Assembly (NCBI GenBank): GCA_035529405.1 | Contig: DATKWV010000031.1 | Coordinates: 1-5,230, forward strand | DNA: 5,230 nt | Reading direction: 5' to 3' | Origin: DATKWV01 sp035529405 | Lineage (GTDB): Bacteria; Planctomycetota; Phycisphaerae; Sedimentisphaerales; Anaerobacaceae | Shown here: one piece after another, positions 5,207 through 5,230 of the stretch | Layout: each line of letters opens with the position of its first letter | How positions within the stretch are numbered: the first letter of the stretch is position 1 | Made by a program: the position numbers and the translations under genes | The notes under the pieces: generated by a model | Told to the model about the DNA's origin: nothing | The model's database searches: none | What the model saw: the letters and a program-made list of their open reading frames with translations, nothing else

Positions 5207-5230
5207 ATGTCCTATCTGGAAAACAGGTTC
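5207..5230 (+). CDS. Start of a further gene, truncated by the window edge
   Basis: Only eight codons are present, MSYLENRF, which is too little to assign a family. The call rests on an optimally spaced AAGGAG. The gap to the MNT-HEPN stop is 118 bases with no obvious terminator, so it could be co-transcribed with that gene. Its identity would say much about whether this is an accessory or defence cluster. Confidence 0.55.

Overview
This is a bacterial window with no rRNA, tRNA, CRISPR array or insertion sequence. It falls into a well-organised metabolic operon on the minus strand (positions 1-3013) and a looser plus-strand run of accessory-type genes (about 3144-5230). The families and the heptamer repeat between the halves would suit an anaerobic environmental bacterium, possibly of the Planctomycetota or a related group, but nothing here fixes the taxonomy.

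Minus-strand operon. A textbook sigma70-type promoter (TTGACA, 17-bp spacer, TATAAT; 3013 to 2985) drives a Gfo/Idh/MocA-family NAD(P)-dependent oxidoreductase (2937 to 1879). Two bases after its stop codon begins a second, large gene (1876 to 1), which leaves the window without a stop. It encodes an FMN-binding dihydroorotate/dihydropyrimidine dehydrogenase-type barrel fused to a cysteine-rich Fe-S domain and a GltD/PreT-type FAD- and NAD(P)-binding domain. This is the order PreA then PreT, the reverse of eukaryotic dihydropyrimidine dehydrogenase. The pair looks co-transcribed and translationally coupled, so the two redox enzymes probably serve one pathway. The substrate is unknown, and several pyrimidine-contacting positions of true dihydropyrimidine dehydrogenases do not appear to be kept.

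Intergenic region 2938-3307. It holds the minus-strand promoter and Shine-Dalgarno sequence, a tandem array of eight heptamers (consensus TTCTGTC, 3081-3136), two candidate plus-strand promoters, and a structured leader with two mutually exclusive hairpins and a 20-codon upstream ORF.

Plus-strand genes. A DUF2971-family protein of unknown function (3308-4012) is followed by a one-polypeptide fusion of a minimal nucleotidyltransferase and a HEPN domain (4222-5088), related in domain content to MntA/HepT toxin-antitoxin pairs. The first codons of a further gene with a strong ribosome binding site lie at 5207-5230. Each has its own intergenic leader and, except perhaps the last, a credible promoter, so this is not an obvious single operon. 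The genes look more A/T-rich than the operon and resemble the accessory or defence-associated gene content of variable regions; a defence role is inference only.
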